Assembly (NCBI GenBank): GCA_963825765.1
Contig: CAWGUU010000003.1
Location: 124,001 to 188,000 of the forward strand
Source: CAWGUU01 sp963825765
GTDB lineage: Bacteria; Actinomycetota; Acidimicrobiia; Acidimicrobiales; AC-14
Direction: 5' to 3'
Length of the DNA: 64,000 nt
Shown here: positions 15,571 through 23,579 of the stretch, piece by piece
Layout of the letters: the number at the start of each line of letters is the position of its first letter
How positions within the stretch are numbered: the stretch's first letter is position 1
Translations under genes and position numbers: made by a program
The notes under the pieces: model-generated
Told to the model about the DNA's origin: nothing
What the model saw: the letters and a program-made list of their open reading frames with translations, nothing else
Databases searched by the model: none

Positions 15571-16591
15571 ATGGCCGCCGCCGACAGCCCGCGGCCACCC
15601 GAGCCCCGGCCTGGCGGACCGACCCCGCTGCTGCCGCGGCCCCTGCGGGACTTCTGCGGACCGAGGCCGCCGGCGGCCTCGTGCTCGTGGTCGCCGCCGC
15701 CGTGGCCCTGGTGTGGTCCAACTCCCCCTGGGCCGACGGGTACGAGCACCTCTGGCTCACGCCGGTCGACCTCGCCATCGGCGCCGTCGGCTTCGCCGGC
15801 GACCTCCGCCACCTGGTGAACGACGGCCTCATGACCCTGTTCTTCTTCGTCGTCGGCCTCGAGATCAAGCGGGAGTTGGTGACCGGGGAGCTCCGGCGGT
15901 GGCGCACGGCGGCGCTGCCCGCCGTCGCCGCGGTGGGCGGGATGGTCGTGCCGGCGCTCATCAACCTCTCGCAGTGGTGGCGCCCGGCGGCGTCGGGCGG
16001 CGCGGCTGGGGGATCCCCATGGCCACCGACATCGCCTTCGCAGTAGGGGTAGTGGCCCTGCTGGGGCGACGGGTTCCGGCATCGCTCAAGCTGTTCCTGC
16101 TGGCCCTGGCCATCGTCGACGACATCGGCGCCATCGTGGTGATCGCCGTCGTCTACTCCGACGGGATCTCCTTCGAGCCACTCTTGGCCGCCGCCCTGCT
16201 CGTGGCCGCCATGGGCCTGCTCCGGCTCCGTGGGTTGCAGTGGCTCCCGGCGTACGTCCTGTTGGGGACGGGCGTGTGCTTGGCCTTTGCGAGTCGGGGG
16301 TGCACGCCACTATCGCCGGCGCCCTGCTGGGCCTGCTGGCCCCGGCCCGGCCGGTGGCGCGCCCGAACCAGCTGGAGGTGCCTGACCGATCGGAGCGAGC
16401 TGGGCACAGCGGGTGGGCATCGCCGTCGTCGCCGATCGCCTGCAGTGTCGCTGTTCGTGGCCGAGGGGGCGTTCGACGAACCCGGCCTGGTCGACGCGGC
16501 CAAGGCGGGCGTCCTGCTGGCCTCGATGCTGGCCGCCGCCCTCGGAACGACCCTCCTGCTCGGCGCCAGCCGCAGCTCCAGACGCGCCTGA
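15571..16591 (+). pseudogene. nhaA: Na+/H+ antiporter NhaA, degraded by four frameshifts and an internal deletion
   Basis: Recognisable NhaA blocks occur in order but in changing frames. ATG at 15571 starts the N-terminus (frame 1, to 'RPLRDF'). Near 15653 the frame moves to give 'LRTEAAGGLVLVV', 'MTLFFFVVGLEIKRELV' and 'VGGMVVPALI'. Near 15985 it moves again for 'GWGIPMATDIAFAVGVVALLG' split at 'GWGIPMATDIAF', and 'LALAIVDDIGAIVVIA'. Near 16285 it moves to 'ESGVHATIAGALLGLLAP', and near 16430 to 'VSLFVAEGAFDEP'. The stretch between the last two blocks is only about 80 bp, so over 100 residues of later helices are missing. Product cannot be functional. Confidence 0.85.
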
Positions 16592-16661
16592 CAGGCCTGA
16601 TCGACCCACCTGGTAAGACTCGCACACGCGCCTTGGAAGACAGGCCGGTAGCCTGACCAGG

Positions 16662-18575
16662 GTGCCCTCGGCACGGGAACACGAGACGATCCGCACCGCC
16701 GGGGAAGCCCGGCTGCGGTACATGCCGGGGATCGACGGGCTGCGGGCCCTGGCGGTGGCGGCGGTGTTCGCCTACCACGCCGACCTGGACTGGGCCCAGG
16801 GCGGGTTCCTCGGCGTCGACCTGTTCTTCGTCATCAGCGGTTTCCTGATCACGGCGCTCCTGCTGAGGGAGTGGCGGACGTCGGGCAGCCTGCGGACCCT
16901 GCGGTTCTGGGGGCGGCGGGCGCTACGGCTCCTGCCCGCGCTCGTCGCCCTTCTGGTGGTGGTGTCGATCGCCGTCCCGCTCCTGGCCTCCGACCAGGGC
17001 TACCGCCTCCGGGGCGACGTGCTGGCCGGGCTTGGGTACGTCTCCAACTGGCGGCTCATCTTCGAGGACCAGTCCTACTTCCAGGAGATCGGCCGCCCGC
17101 CGGTGCTGCAGCACCTGTGGAGCCTCGCCGTCGAGGAGCAGTTCTACCTGCTCTGGCCGCTCGTCCTGTTCGCGCTGTTGACAACGATGAAACGTCACGG
17201 CCGGGAGCCGGGCCAGCTGATCTGGCCGGTGCTGGCCCTGGCGGCGGTCTCCGCCGGCCTCATGGCGGTGCTGTACGACCCGGACCTCGACCCGTCGCGC
17301 GTCTACTTCGGCACCGACACCCGCGCCGCCGGCCTGCTGATCGGCGCCGCCCTGGCCTGTATCCCGCTCCGTTGGGCCTCGTCCCCCAAGTTGGGCTTCC
17401 CACGGCGGCTGGCACTCGAGGCCGTCGGGTTGACGGCTGTCGTCGGGCTTGGTCTGTGCGTGGTGAACGTCGACCAGTTCGACCCCCGCCTCTACCGGGG
17501 TGGGTTCGTGGCGGTGGCGGTGCTGGCGGCCGTCGCCGTCGCCGTGGCGTCGCACCCCGCGTCGTGGGTAGGGAGGGTGCTGGGGTGCCGGCCGATGGTG
17601 TGGCTCGGCCGCCGGTCGTACGCCGTCTACCTGTGGTTCTGGCCGGTGCTGATGATGACCCGGGCCCACAGCGACGTCCCCCTGAGCGGCCTCCCGCTCC
17701 TGGCCCTGCAGATCGTGCTGACGCTGGCGCTGGCCACCGCGTCCTACCGGTGGGTCGAACGACCGATCCGCGCCGGCGCGCTGGGCCGGGCGTGGCGGGA
17801 GCTGCGGGAATGGGTGGGTCGCCGCCGCCTCCGACCGGGCCCGCTCGCCGCAAGATGGACACTCGGCCTGGGCATGGCCACCGCCGCCATCGCCGTCGCC
17901 GTCGCCGCCGACCACCCGGTCGAGGCCCCACCGTTCGCTTCGGCCTCGGTGAGGTCAGCCGCGCCGGTCTCCACCACTGCGGCCATCCCCACGACCACGG
18001 TGCCGGTCGTGGACGCGGCCGCCGAGACGACGACCACCCTGGCGCCGGTGGCCGAGCCCGCCGTCCCGGCCGAGCCGCCAGCGGTCGCGCCCGCGGTCGC
18101 CCCGGCATCCACCCCGCTGGGCCATGTGACCGCCATCGGCGAGTCCGTGCTGCTCGAGGCCCAGTCCCTGCTGGAGGCCGAGATACCGGACATCACCGTT
18201 CTGGGCGAGGTCGGCCGGCAGGTGACTGCGTCACTGGACCTGATCAGGGAGCTGCGCGACGCCGGCCAGCTGGGCGACGCCGTCGTCGTCCACGTCGGCA
18301 ACAACGGGATCGTGCGGGCCGACACGTTCGAGGAGCTGATGCAGGTCCTCGACGGCGTGCGGCGGGTGGCGGTGGTGAACGTCAGGGTGCCCCGGCCGTG
18401 GGAGGAACCGAACAACGACGTGTTCGCGCAGACCGTGCCCCGTCACCCCAACGCCGTGCTCCTCGACTGGAAGGCGCTGGGCGAGGCCAACCCCGATCTG
18501 TTCGAGTCCGACGGCGTGCACATGAACCAGGACGGCATCCGGCTCTACACCGACCTCCTGCGCAGCGGCCTCTGA
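16662..18575 (+). CDS. OafA/YrhL-type acyltransferase with C-terminal SGNH-like domain
   Basis: A 637-residue integral membrane O-acyltransferase. The acyltransferase-3 domain (residues about 20-365, roughly ten helices) opens with 'YMPGIDGLRALAVAAVFAYH' (split as GIDGLRALAV and AYH, catalytic His) and contains 'LFFVISGFLIT', 'RRALRLLPAL' and 'LWSLAVEEQFYLLWPL'. After a Thr/Pro/Ala linker, an SGNH-type extracytoplasmic domain (about 475-637) shows 'VTAIGESVLL', 'VVHVGNNG' and the terminal 'DGVHMNQDGI' with the Asp/His pair; the Ser position is less clear (GESV). These proteins acetylate cell-wall or surface glycans. GTG at 16662 lies 7 nt after TAGCCT, a probable leaderless promoter. Confidence 0.85.
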   Translation: MPSAREHETIRTAGEARLRYMPGIDGLRALAVAAVFAYHADLDWAQGGFLGVDLFFVISGFLITALLLREWRTSGSLRTLRFWGRRALRLLPALVALLVVVSIAVPLLASDQGYRLRGDVLAGLGYVSNWRLIFEDQSYFQEIGRPPVLQHLWSLAVEEQFYLLWPLVLFALLTTMKRHGREPGQLIWPVLALAAVSAGLMAVLYDPDLDPSRVYFGTDTRAAGLLIGAALACIPLRWASSPKLGFPRRLALEAVGLTAVVGLGLCVVNVDQFDPRLYRGGFVAVAVLAAVAVAVASHPASWVGRVLGCRPMVWLGRRSYAVYLWFWPVLMMTRAHSDVPLSGLPLLALQIVLTLALATASYRWVERPIRAGALGRAWRELREWVGRRRLRPGPLAARWTLGLGMATAAIAVAVAADHPVEAPPFASASVRSAAPVSTTAAIPTTTVPVVDAAAETTTTLAPVAEPAVPAEPPAVAPAVAPASTPLGHVTAIGESVLLEAQSLLEAEIPDITVLGEVGRQVTASLDLIRELRDAGQLGDAVVVHVGNNGIVRADTFEELMQVLDGVRRVAVVNVRVPRPWEEPNNDVFAQTVPRHPNAVLLDWKALGEANPDLFESDGVHMNQDGIRLYTDLLRSGL

Positions 18576-18660
18576 CGCGTACGGACAGGCCCGGCGGCTG
18601 CGACACTGGATCAACAGCAACACTTGGCATCAAGCAGGGCACGGGGCAGGAGGCCTCCGA

Positions 18661-18870
18661 TTGGTCGACCACACCATGATCGGCAAGATGGGCCGGGTCA
18701 CCGGCACCGTCGCCCCGGGGAAGCTCGGCGAGGTGATGGTGCAGATCCGGGGCGGGAGCGAGGCGTTCCACGCCTACGCCCACGACGGCGAGGAGACCCT
18801 CACGCCCGGCACGCGGATCGTGATCGTGGAGTACTACCCACCGCGCACTGTTGTCGTCTCCAGGATGTAG
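18661..18870 (+). CDS. NfeD-like small OB-fold protein
   Basis: A 69-residue protein consisting only of an NfeD-type OB fold: 'MGRVTGTVAPGKLGEVMVQI' (split at GRVTGTVAPGKLGEV) and 'LTPGTRIVIVEYYPPRTVVV'. The membrane and protease domains of longer NfeD proteins are absent. It starts with TTG at 18661 after AGGAGG and precedes the flotillin gene by 48 bases, the usual NfeD-flotillin pairing (YuaF-FloT type), in which the OB domain assists flotillin assembly at membrane microdomains. Its last 18 bases are duplicated just downstream. Confidence 0.78.
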   Translation: MVDHTMIGKMGRVTGTVAPGKLGEVMVQIRGGSEAFHAYAHDGEETLTPGTRIVIVEYYPPRTVVVSRM

Positions 18871-18891
18871 CAGGTCGTCTCCCGGATGTAG
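18853..18891 (+). repeat. Imperfect duplication of the end of the NfeD-like gene
   Basis: The 18 bases at 18853-18870, ending in the TAG stop, recur at 18874-18891 with one mismatch (period 21). The second copy also ends in TAG and is untranslated. It looks like a small tandem duplication. Confidence 0.7.
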
Positions 18892-18918
18892 CGCTTCCCC
18901 TAGGAAGGTGGGATTGAC

Positions 18919-20403
18919 ATGGTTCTCACGCTGATCGTCGCCCTCGGAGTCCTCGTGTTCGCCGCCCTCGTGTTCAAGGCCATGTGGCGGGTGGCCGAGC
19001 CCAACGAGGCGCTCATCATTTCCGGGCTCCGCGAGCACACCCCCAGCGACGCGGTGAGCGAGAGCCTCGGCTTCAAGATCGTGACGGGAAAGGGCACGCT
19101 GGTGATCCCCGGCGTCCAGACCGTCCGCCGGCTGACCCTCGACCTCCGGGAGGCGGCGCTGGCGATCGACTGCGTCACCCACCAGGGCATCCGCCTTGGC
19201 ATCAAGGGCGTGGTGATCTTCAAGGTGGGCGACGACTTCACGTCCATCGCCAACGCCGCCCGCCGGTTCCTCGACCAGCAGGACCAGATGGACCACCGCG
19301 TCCACAACGTGTTCGCCGGCCACCTGCGGGCCATCGTCGGCAACATGACGGTGGAGGAGATGATCCGAGACCGCGAGAAGCTGACCCAGCTGACCCGGGA
19401 GTCGTCGGGGATCGAGATGGAGAAGCTCGGCCTCATCGTCGACTCCCTGCAGGTCCAGGAGATCGAGGACCCCACCGGCTACATCGAGAACCTCGGACGG
19501 CCGCACGCGGCGGCGGTGGCCAGCCAGGCCCGGATCGCCCAGGCGGCGGCCGACAGGGAGGCCACCGAGCGGGAGCAGGAGGCCGACGCTCTGAAGGCCG
19601 AGGCCCGCCGGGCCAGCCAGGTCAAGCAGGCCGGCTACCAGGCCGAGATCGACGACGCCGAGGCCAAGGCCAGCCTGGCCGGTCCCCTCGCCGAGGCCCA
19701 CGCCCGCCAGGAGGTGGTGGTCGAGGAGACCCAGGTCGCCCAGCTCGAGGCCGAGCGGGAGGAGCAGCGCCTGCAGGCCACCGTCCGCAAGCCGGCCGAC
19801 GCCAAGGCCTACGAGCAGGTCACCCTGTCGCGGGCCAACCGGGACGCCCGCATCTCCCAGGCCGAGGCCCAGCGCCAGGAGGTCGAGCTGCAGGCGGCCG
19901 GCCATGCCGAGCGGGTGAAGCTGGAGGCGGGCGCCGAGGCCGAGCGGGTGCGGCTGGCGGCGGCGGCCGAGGCCGAGCACGTCCGCCTCGACGCCATGGC
20001 CCGCGCCGACGGCACCCGGGCCATCGGCGAGGCCGAGGCCACCGCCACCCAGGCCAAGGGCCTGGCCGAGGGCGAGGCGGTCCGGGCCAAGGGCACGGCC
20101 GAGGCCGACTCCATCGCCGCCCGGGCCCACGCCCTGGCCGAGAACCAGGACGCCGTCATCGGCCAGCAGCTGGCCGACAAGTGGCCCGAGATCGTGGCCG
20201 CGGCGGCCAAGCCGTTCGGCGACATCGACCAGATGATCGTCCTCAACGGCGCCCAGGGGCTGTCCGAGACCCTGGCCCAGGCCATGTCCCAGGGCGTCGC
20301 CGGGCTCCAGCTGGCCCGCAGCCTTCTGGCAGGCGGCAAACACGAGAACGGCGGCAACGGCGCGCCGGAGAAGGCGACGACGGAGGATGTCGTCGATCGC
20401 TGA
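18919..20403 (+). CDS. Flotillin-like SPFH-domain protein
   Basis: A 494-residue flotillin. An N-terminal hydrophobic anchor (LTLIVALGVLVFAALVF) is followed by an SPFH/band-7 domain (about 25-190; 'RVAEPNEALIISG', 'VVIFKVGDD', 'LRAIVGNMTVEEMI') and a long alanine/glutamate-rich coiled coil (about 190-420) built of 'EA' repeats, then a C-terminal flotillin block ('EIVAAAAKPFGDIDQMIVL'). Flotillins scaffold membrane microdomains and influence signalling and secretion. AGGAAGGTGGG just upstream supports ATG 18919. The DUF72 gene overlaps its end by 17 bases. Confidence 0.9.
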   Translation: MVLTLIVALGVLVFAALVFKAMWRVAEPNEALIISGLREHTPSDAVSESLGFKIVTGKGTLVIPGVQTVRRLTLDLREAALAIDCVTHQGIRLGIKGVVIFKVGDDFTSIANAARRFLDQQDQMDHRVHNVFAGHLRAIVGNMTVEEMIRDREKLTQLTRESSGIEMEKLGLIVDSLQVQEIEDPTGYIENLGRPHAAAVASQARIAQAAADREATEREQEADALKAEARRASQVKQAGYQAEIDDAEAKASLAGPLAEAHARQEVVVEETQVAQLEAEREEQRLQATVRKPADAKAYEQVTLSRANRDARISQAEAQRQEVELQAAGHAERVKLEAGAEAERVRLAAAAEAEHVRLDAMARADGTRAIGEAEATATQAKGLAEGEAVRAKGTAEADSIAARAHALAENQDAVIGQQLADKWPEIVAAAAKPFGDIDQMIVLNGAQGLSETLAQAMSQGVAGLQLARSLLAGGKHENGGNGAPEKATTEDVVDR

Positions 20404-21418
20404 GCCGGGCACACCGGCCGGGGAGGCGATCCACCTGGGGGAACGCGGCCGGGTCGCGCACAGCGGGGCGCGGGTGCTGCTCGGCACCTGCTCGTGGACC
20501 GACGCCACCCTGGTCAAGGAGACCGACTGGTACCCGCGACGCTCGATGACCGCGGCGCAGCGGCTGGCCTACTACGCCAGCCGGTTCCCGGTGGTCGAGG
20601 TGGACAGCACGTACTACTTCCCGCCGACGCCCGAGCTGACCGCGGCCTGGGTGGAGCGGACCCCACCGGGCTTCACCATGGACGTCAAGGCGTGGTCGCT
20701 GCTGACCGGGCACCCAACCTTCCACCACTCGCTGTGGCCCGACCTGCAGGCCGAGGTGCCGGCCGAGCACCGCGACAAGCGCCGGCTCTACAACAAGCAC
20801 CTGCCGCCCGACGTGCTCGACGAGGCCTGGGACCGGTTCCGCCACTCGCTCATGCCGCTGCAGTCGTCCGGCAAGCTCGGGGCGGTCCTGTTCCAGTACC
20901 CACGCTGGTTCGGCCCCAAGGAGGCCAACCGCCGGGAGATCGCCGAGGCCGTCCGGCGACTGGACGGGATCCGCCTGTGCGTCGAGTTCCGCCACGCCCG
21001 TTGGATGGAGGGCGGCGAGTGCGAGACGACCCTCGAGCTCCTCGAACAGCTCGGCGCGTCGTTCGTCTGCGTGGACGAGCCCGCCGGCTTCCCCTCGTCC
21101 ATGCCACCGGTGGTGGCCGCCACCAGCGAGCTGGCCGTCGTGCGCTTCCACGGCCGCAACGCCGAGACGTGGGAGGGGCCGGTACCGTCGGCGGCCGAGC
21201 GGTTCAGGTACCTCTACACCCCCGATGAGCTGGGCGAATGGGTCCCCCGGGTGGCCGAGCTGTCAGCCTCGGCCGACGAGGTCCACGTCCTCATGAACAA
21301 CTGCTGGCGGGACTACGCGGTGGTGAACGCGGCCCAGATGGCCGATCTCCTGCTCGGCGTGGGTCTCGGTCAGGACGGGTCGGTCGAGGGGCCGCTGCCG
21401 CTCAGCGGTGAGGCGTGA
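20387..21418 (+). CDS. DUF72 (YecE-like) family protein
   Basis: A 343-residue TIM-barrel-like protein of the DUF72 family. Characteristic blocks are 'LLGTCSWTDATLV' near residue 31, 'YYASRFPVVEVDSTYYFPP' near 60, 'FTMDVKAWSLLTGH' near 100, 'VLFQYPRWF' near 165, 'LCVEFRHARW' near 195 and 'VRFHGRNAETW' near 248. The fold resembles divalent-metal sugar isomerases or endonuclease IV, but no activity has been assigned that I can cite. Its start overlaps the flotillin gene, suggesting coupled expression; its end overlaps the convergent SnoaL-like gene by 49 bases. Confidence 0.85.
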   Translation: MSSIAEPGTPAGEAIHLGERGRVAHSGARVLLGTCSWTDATLVKETDWYPRRSMTAAQRLAYYASRFPVVEVDSTYYFPPTPELTAAWVERTPPGFTMDVKAWSLLTGHPTFHHSLWPDLQAEVPAEHRDKRRLYNKHLPPDVLDEAWDRFRHSLMPLQSSGKLGAVLFQYPRWFGPKEANRREIAEAVRRLDGIRLCVEFRHARWMEGGECETTLELLEQLGASFVCVDEPAGFPSSMPPVVAATSELAVVRFHGRNAETWEGPVPSAAERFRYLYTPDELGEWVPRVAELSASADEVHVLMNNCWRDYAVVNAAQMADLLLGVGLGQDGSVEGPLPLSGEA

Positions 21419-21696
21419 TGGGCGACCATGAGCCACGACCCGTCCGGATCCCGCACGAACAGGTTGAGGGCGGCGACCGTGGTGGTGCTGGCGGCGTCGA
21501 GGATGTTCTCGTCGACGGACACCCAGGCGACGTCGCCGAGGACCTCCGCCGTCTCGTTGGTGAGGATGAACTGCAGCCGCTGGGCGTTCTGGAAGAGGGC
21601 GTAGAACGAGGCCGCCACCCGGCCCCAGCCGTGGAGGCTGGCCCAGCCGGGGTGGGTGCACAGGATCCGGTCGGAGTGCTCCCAGACCTTCGACAT
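21370..21696 (-). CDS. SnoaL-like/NTF2-fold protein, start uncertain
   Basis: The 108 residues from ATG 21696 match the second part of a SnoaL_3-type NTF2-like domain: 'MSKVWEHSDRILCTHPGW', 'TNETAEVLGDVAWVSVDENI', 'LFVRDPDGSWLMVAHHASP'. Such proteins usually also have a first helix, and the upstream in-frame DNA indeed encodes 'VLAANRAFYAAFEARDLDD', back to a TAG near 21783, yet offers no ATG, GTG or TTG. An ATC at 21771 would complete the domain. Either an unusual start is used or the true N-terminus is lost. The fold often serves as a small-molecule binding or isomerase scaffold; the role is unknown. Confidence 0.6.
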   Translation of the reverse strand: MSKVWEHSDRILCTHPGWASLHGWGRVAASFYALFQNAQRLQFILTNETAEVLGDVAWVSVDENILDAASTTTVAALNLFVRDPDGSWLMVAHHASPLSGSGPSTDPS

Positions 21697-21781
21697 GTCG
21701 TCGAGGTCGCGCGCCTCGAAGGCGGCGTAGAAGGCGCGGTTGGCGGCGAGGACGCCGTCCGGATCGCTGATCGGAGCACGC

Positions 21782-21787
21782 TACCGT
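21782..21787 (+). promoter_or_regulatory. -10-like TACCGT of a leaderless start
   Basis: TACCGT lies 8 nt before the GTG of the alpha/beta hydrolase gene, which has no ribosome binding site. Same arrangement as at several other genes here. Confidence 0.4.
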
Positions 21788-21795
21788 TCCCCGCC

Positions 21796-22635
21796 GTGGC
21801 CCACGTTTCCTCCACCGACGGGGTCAAGGTGGCGGTCGCCGACCTCGGAGGCGACGGCCCGCCGCTGCTCCTCGCCCATGCCACCGGCTTCTGCGGAGGC
21901 GTTCTGCGGCCGATGGCGGAGTCGCTGGCAGGGTCGTTCCACTGCTGGGCGCTCGACCTGCGCGGCCACGGCGCCACGACCACCCCGGCCGACGTCGACT
22001 ACGCCTGGCGGGGGTTCGCCGACGACGTGCTCGCCGTCGTCGACGCCCTCGGGCTCCAGGGGGCGTTCGGGTTCGGCCACTCGTCGGGTGGCGCCGCCCT
22101 GCTCGACGCCGAGGCCCGCCGACCGCGCACCTTCACCGCCCTGTACTGCTACGAGCCGATCCTGTGGCCCGATCCGCCGACCCCCGACTCGCGGAAGGCG
22201 CTGATCGAGGGCGCCCTTCGCCGCCGGGAGATCTTCCCGTCGGCCGGCGAGGCCTACGTCCACTTCGCGGCAAAGCCCCAGTTCGCCGGGCTGCCCCACG
22301 AGGCCCTGCGGGCGTACATCAAGTGCGGGTTCGCGCCGGTGAGCGACGGCAACGGGGACGACGGCTCCATCCGTCTCCGCTGCCACCGCGAGACCGAGGC
22401 CGCCGTCTACCGCCAGGCGCTCGTCCACGACGGCTTCTCCCGCCTCGACCAGGTGGCGTGCCCGGTGATGATCGCCTCGGGCGATCGGAGCGAGGCGCTC
22501 GAGCCGGGGACCTTCGAGCGCCAGGCCGCGGCCATCCCCACGGCCTGGACCGAGGTGCTCGAAGGTCTCGGTCACCTCGGTCCCCTCGAGGACCCCGCCG
22601 GGGTGGCAGGAGCGGTGCTCGAGGCTCTGACCTGA
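21796..22635 (+). CDS. Alpha/beta-fold hydrolase
   Basis: A 279-residue alpha/beta hydrolase. The oxyanion-hole region 'LLLAHATGFCG' occurs near residue 27, the nucleophile elbow 'GFGHSSGGAA' (Gly-His-Ser-Ser-Gly, Ser near 97) follows, with 'LDLRGHGATTTP' between them, an acidic position at 'MIASGDRSEAL' near 230 and the catalytic His in 'EGLGHLGPLEDP' near 258. The complete triad and length fit the epoxide-hydrolase/haloperoxidase-like group, but substrate cannot be deduced. GTG 21796 is preferred because the homologous region begins there. The gene is divergent from the SnoaL-like gene. Confidence 0.85.
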   Translation: MAHVSSTDGVKVAVADLGGDGPPLLLAHATGFCGGVLRPMAESLAGSFHCWALDLRGHGATTTPADVDYAWRGFADDVLAVVDALGLQGAFGFGHSSGGAALLDAEARRPRTFTALYCYEPILWPDPPTPDSRKALIEGALRRREIFPSAGEAYVHFAAKPQFAGLPHEALRAYIKCGFAPVSDGNGDDGSIRLRCHRETEAAVYRQALVHDGFSRLDQVACPVMIASGDRSEALEPGTFERQAAAIPTAWTEVLEGLGHLGPLEDPAGVAGAVLEALT

Positions 22636-22657
22636 GCCTCAGCCCCACCACACCTTC

Positions 22658-22716
22658 CGAACTGGGGCCGCAGGGTCGCGCATACCGCGACTGTGTCGCA
22701 CCAGTTCGCTGGGGGG
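22658..22716 (+). repeat. 59-bp palindromic interspersed repeat, copy 1
   Basis: Begins CGAACTGG and ends CCAGTTCGCTGGGGGG, so the ends form an inverted repeat. A second copy of identical length lies at 61086-61144 within dnaE2; 8 bases at the left end and 14 of the last 15 at the right end agree. This copy contains one of two GCGACnnnGTCGC palindromes (22687-22699; the other is at 22722-22734). It is intergenic, before the RecB-like gene. Confidence 0.65.
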
Positions 22717-22757
22717 CATCCGCGACGGTGTCGCATGCCGTCGGTAGCCTGAGTCTG

Positions 22758-23579
22758 ATGGCACTGGCGCTCCCGAGATCACTCACCCCGTCCAAGGTGG
22801 CGTCGTTCAAGGACTGCGCACTGGCCTTCCGCTTCTCGGCCATCGACCGGCTGCCCGAACCGCCCTCGGCACCGGCCACCAAGGGCACGCTGGTGCACCG
22901 CACCCTCGAGCTGCTGTTCTGCGAGCCGCCGGAGAACCGCAGCCTGCCCACCGCCCTGGGCTGCCTCGACCAGGCGGTGGCCGAGATGGCCACCGACCCC
23001 GAGTACGTGGGGCTCGACCTCGACGCGGGCGCCCGGGCCGAGTTCGTGGCCGACGCCGAGTCCCTGGTGCGGCGCTACTTCCGGTTGGAGGACCCCTCCA
23101 CCATCCGCCCCATCGGCCTCGAGCTGATGCTCGAGGCCACCATCGGCACGCTCACCCTCCGGGGCATCATCGACCGCCTCGAGCTCGACGCCGACGGCGG
23201 CCTCGTCGTCACCGACTACAAGACCGGGGCCGTGCCGAGGGTGGCGTACGAGCAGAGCCGGTTGGGGGGGGTCCACTTCTACGCCTTCCTCTGCGAGCAG
23301 GTGCTCGGCCGGCGCCCGGCACGGATCCAGCTGCTCTATCTGTCCGAGCCCGTCGCCATCGTGGCCGAGCCCTCCGACCAGTCGATCCGCGGCCTGCAGC
23401 AACGGGCCTCGGCCATCTGGACCGCAGTCGAGAAGGCGTGCGACAGGGAGGACTTCCGGCCCCGGCCGTCTCGCCTGTGCGACTGGTGCTCGTTCCAAGC
23501 GTATTGCCCGGCCTTCGGGGGCGATCCCGCCCTTGCCCGGGAGGCGGCGGCGGCCGCCCGCACGCCCGTCGTCGCCTAG
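22758..23579 (+). CDS. RecB/Cas4-like PD-(D/E)XK exonuclease with Fe-S cysteines
   Basis: A 273-residue solitary nuclease of the PD-(D/E)XK_1 family. Active-site blocks are 'KGTLVHRTLELLF' (His near 49), 'GIIDRLELDADGG' (Asp near 137) and 'VVTDYKTGAVP' (Asp/Lys near 155). Four cysteines, Cys20 in 'SFKDCALAF' and the cluster 'CDWCSFQAYC' near 245-254, match the Fe-S cluster layout of Cas4 and AddB-type nucleases. The domain corresponds to the C-terminal nuclease of RecB but there is no helicase, and no cas gene is nearby. Many actinobacteria carry such a stand-alone RecB-like nuclease in DNA repair. ATG 22758 follows a TAGCCT by 8 nt. Confidence 0.85.
   Translation: MALALPRSLTPSKVASFKDCALAFRFSAIDRLPEPPSAPATKGTLVHRTLELLFCEPPENRSLPTALGCLDQAVAEMATDPEYVGLDLDAGARAEFVADAESLVRRYFRLEDPSTIRPIGLELMLEATIGTLTLRGIIDRLELDADGGLVVTDYKTGAVPRVAYEQSRLGGVHFYAFLCEQVLGRRPARIQLLYLSEPVAIVAEPSDQSIRGLQQRASAIWTAVEKACDREDFRPRPSRLCDWCSFQAYCPAFGGDPALAREAAAAARTPVVA

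Noticed and set aside
18382..20517. 711-codon open frame antisense to the flotillin gene
   Set aside because: A GC-rich shadow of the flotillin coiled coil; repetitive leucine/glycine composition and no recognisable domain.
22658..22716. Repeat ends CGAAC...GTTCG considered as a LexA box
   Set aside because: The half-sites are about 40 bp apart, whereas the operator needs a 4-bp gap.
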